Part shown: piece after piece, positions 63,224 to 64,000 of the stretch
Layout: each line of letters opens with the position of its first letter
Position numbering within the stretch: the stretch's first letter is position 1
Assembly (NCBI GenBank): GCA_016285185.1
Contig: JAEEQG010000148.1
Span: forward strand, 90,992-154,991
From: Spirochaetota bacterium
GTDB taxonomy: Bacteria; Spirochaetota; Spirochaetia; Treponematales; Treponemataceae
Length of the DNA stretch: 64,000 nt
Direction: 5' to 3'
Notes under the pieces: model-generated
What the model saw: the letters and a program-made list of their open reading frames with translations, nothing else
Databases searched by the model: none
What the model was told of the DNA's origin: nothing
Translations under genes and position numbers: made by a program

Positions 63224-64000
63224 CTATTTCAAATATCCGCCGTAACACCATCCAATTGTTCCAGCTTTAATTGGATTTCCGTTTCTATCTTTTGCGTTTG
63301 ATTGTACTTCAACTCTTACCCAGTTACTTGAAATACCGTCAATTACTTCATGTTTTCCTAACTCGATAATTTTAATTTTTGTTCCAGCCTGCATTGTTGT
63401 AATAATCTCACTGGATGTTATTTCTGCTTTTCGTAAACGAAGATTCTCATTTACTGTCATTATTTTATTAACAGCTACATTTGTTTTAGACTTTTGAAGA
63501 TCATTATAACTTAAAATTTTTGGAAAAGTCTTTCTTTTCTCAAAAACGTATATGTATGTTTCTATTATGCTAGGTTCTTCTATACCACCTTCATTTGATT
63601 CAAATAAGCCAATAATTTTATTTTCTTCTTTTAATATACAATAAAAATCATGCCCTATAGCTCTGTCAGTAAATTTATAATAGAAAAGCCCGTCTTTATT
63701 TAAATATGACATAACTGTTTTAGAGTTTGCATCAAGAAGCCATTTGTACTCATTTATGCCACCAAAATCTGCATTGGAAAATTTTGTCAATTCTCTTTCA
63801 TACCAGTTGCCATTATAATTAAATAAAAAATACACTCGTTTATCTTTTACTCTTATTATATAATCTGTATATTTTTTTTCAGGTGAGACCAATCTATAAT
63901 TTTCAGATAAGAGTCGGATTTCATTTACATAATAATCTCCATCTTCAAGATTAAATTCATCTTCGAATCCAGTGCATTCAGACATATTAATATTTTGAGA
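63224..64000 (-). CDS. Protein with C-terminal bacterial SH3 domain, 5' end outside the window
   Basis: At least 259 residues; the frame stays open to the window edge and the first internal ATG (63985) lacks a Shine-Dalgarno sequence, so the true start, probably with a signal peptide, lies beyond. The last ~80 residues (NENLRLRKAEITSSEIITTM, SNWVRVEVQS, GTIGWCYGGYL) are an SH3b domain, which in exported bacterial proteins often binds cell-wall or other ligands. The rest is unrecognised. It is followed by attC-like sites, so it is a candidate cassette gene. Confidence 0.75.
   Translation of the reverse strand, partial: SQNINMSECTGFEDEFNLEDGDYYVNEIRLLSENYRLVSPEKKYTDYIIRVKDKRVYFLFNYNGNWYERELTKFSNADFGGINEYKWLLDANSKTVMSYLNKDGLFYYKFTDRAIGHDFYCILKEENKIIGLFESNEGGIEEPSIIETYIYVFEKRKTFPKILSYNDLQKSKTNVAVNKIMTVNENLRLRKAEITSSEIITTMQAGTKIKIIELGKHEVIDGISSNWVRVEVQSNAKDRNGNPIKAGTIGWCYGGYLK

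Overview
The window is a low-GC bacterial chromosome segment from a spirochaete, most likely a Treponema. The evidence is the run dnaG, rpoD, zinc-ribbon gene, rnpB, TPR gene, mreBCD, pbp2, rodA (the same order as I recall for T. pallidum), a P83/100-type coiled-coil antigen, and protein features typical of treponemes. Predicted sigma-70 promoters are of the TTGACA/TATAAT type, and several sit so close to the start codon that the mRNA would be leaderless.

Layout. (1) 1-11370: a plus-strand block for replication, transcription and cell shape, with the RNase P RNA inside it. (2) 11384-18509: minus-strand genes for a two-part chromate-type transporter, an ABC-F ATPase, a DEAD-box helicase and a NitT/TauT-like ABC importer. 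In the gap between helicase and importer, on the opposite strand, lies a well-formed orphan transcription unit (promoter about 15908-15936, terminator about 15986-16025) that looks like an undescribed small RNA with two UCUCUCC loops. (3) 18593-23841: tRNA-Glu, a JAMM/DinG fusion helicase, a small zinc-ribbon protein, an ornithine-decarboxylase-like enzyme and an AraC regulator. (4) 23842-30435: a LoaP/NusG-paralogue-led unit with a sugar 4,6-dehydratase broken by one in-frame stop, a DegT-family aminotransferase and three subunits of a divergent molybdenum hydroxylase. (5) 30432-43354: queA-ruvB-ruvA, cca, a GT4 glycosyltransferase, family-4 uracil-DNA glycosylase, priA, malQ, an LTA-synthase-type membrane sulfatase and an exported protein. 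(6) 43394-53743: glycogen synthase, small membrane proteins, a metallophosphoesterase, a LacI-domain/histidine-kinase hybrid with a divergent response regulator, a Fem-type transferase and metG. (7) 53864-61926: P83/100 protein, two unknown genes, an aconitase-family enzyme, an HD hydrolase and a diguanylate cyclase. (8) 61947-64000: what looks like the edge of an integron cassette array, with two secreted or unknown genes and a clear attC-like site at 63009-63071.

Functionally the window is mostly housekeeping: wall elongation (MreBCD, PBP2, RodA, Fem-like), DNA repair (RuvAB, UDG, PriA, DinG-like) and glucan metabolism (MalQ, GlgA). Accessory content is concentrated in the LoaP cluster and at the right end. 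The items most worth following are the orphan sRNA, the attC site, the LacI-kinase hybrid, the atypical molybdenum hydroxylase and the widespread leaderless start sites.
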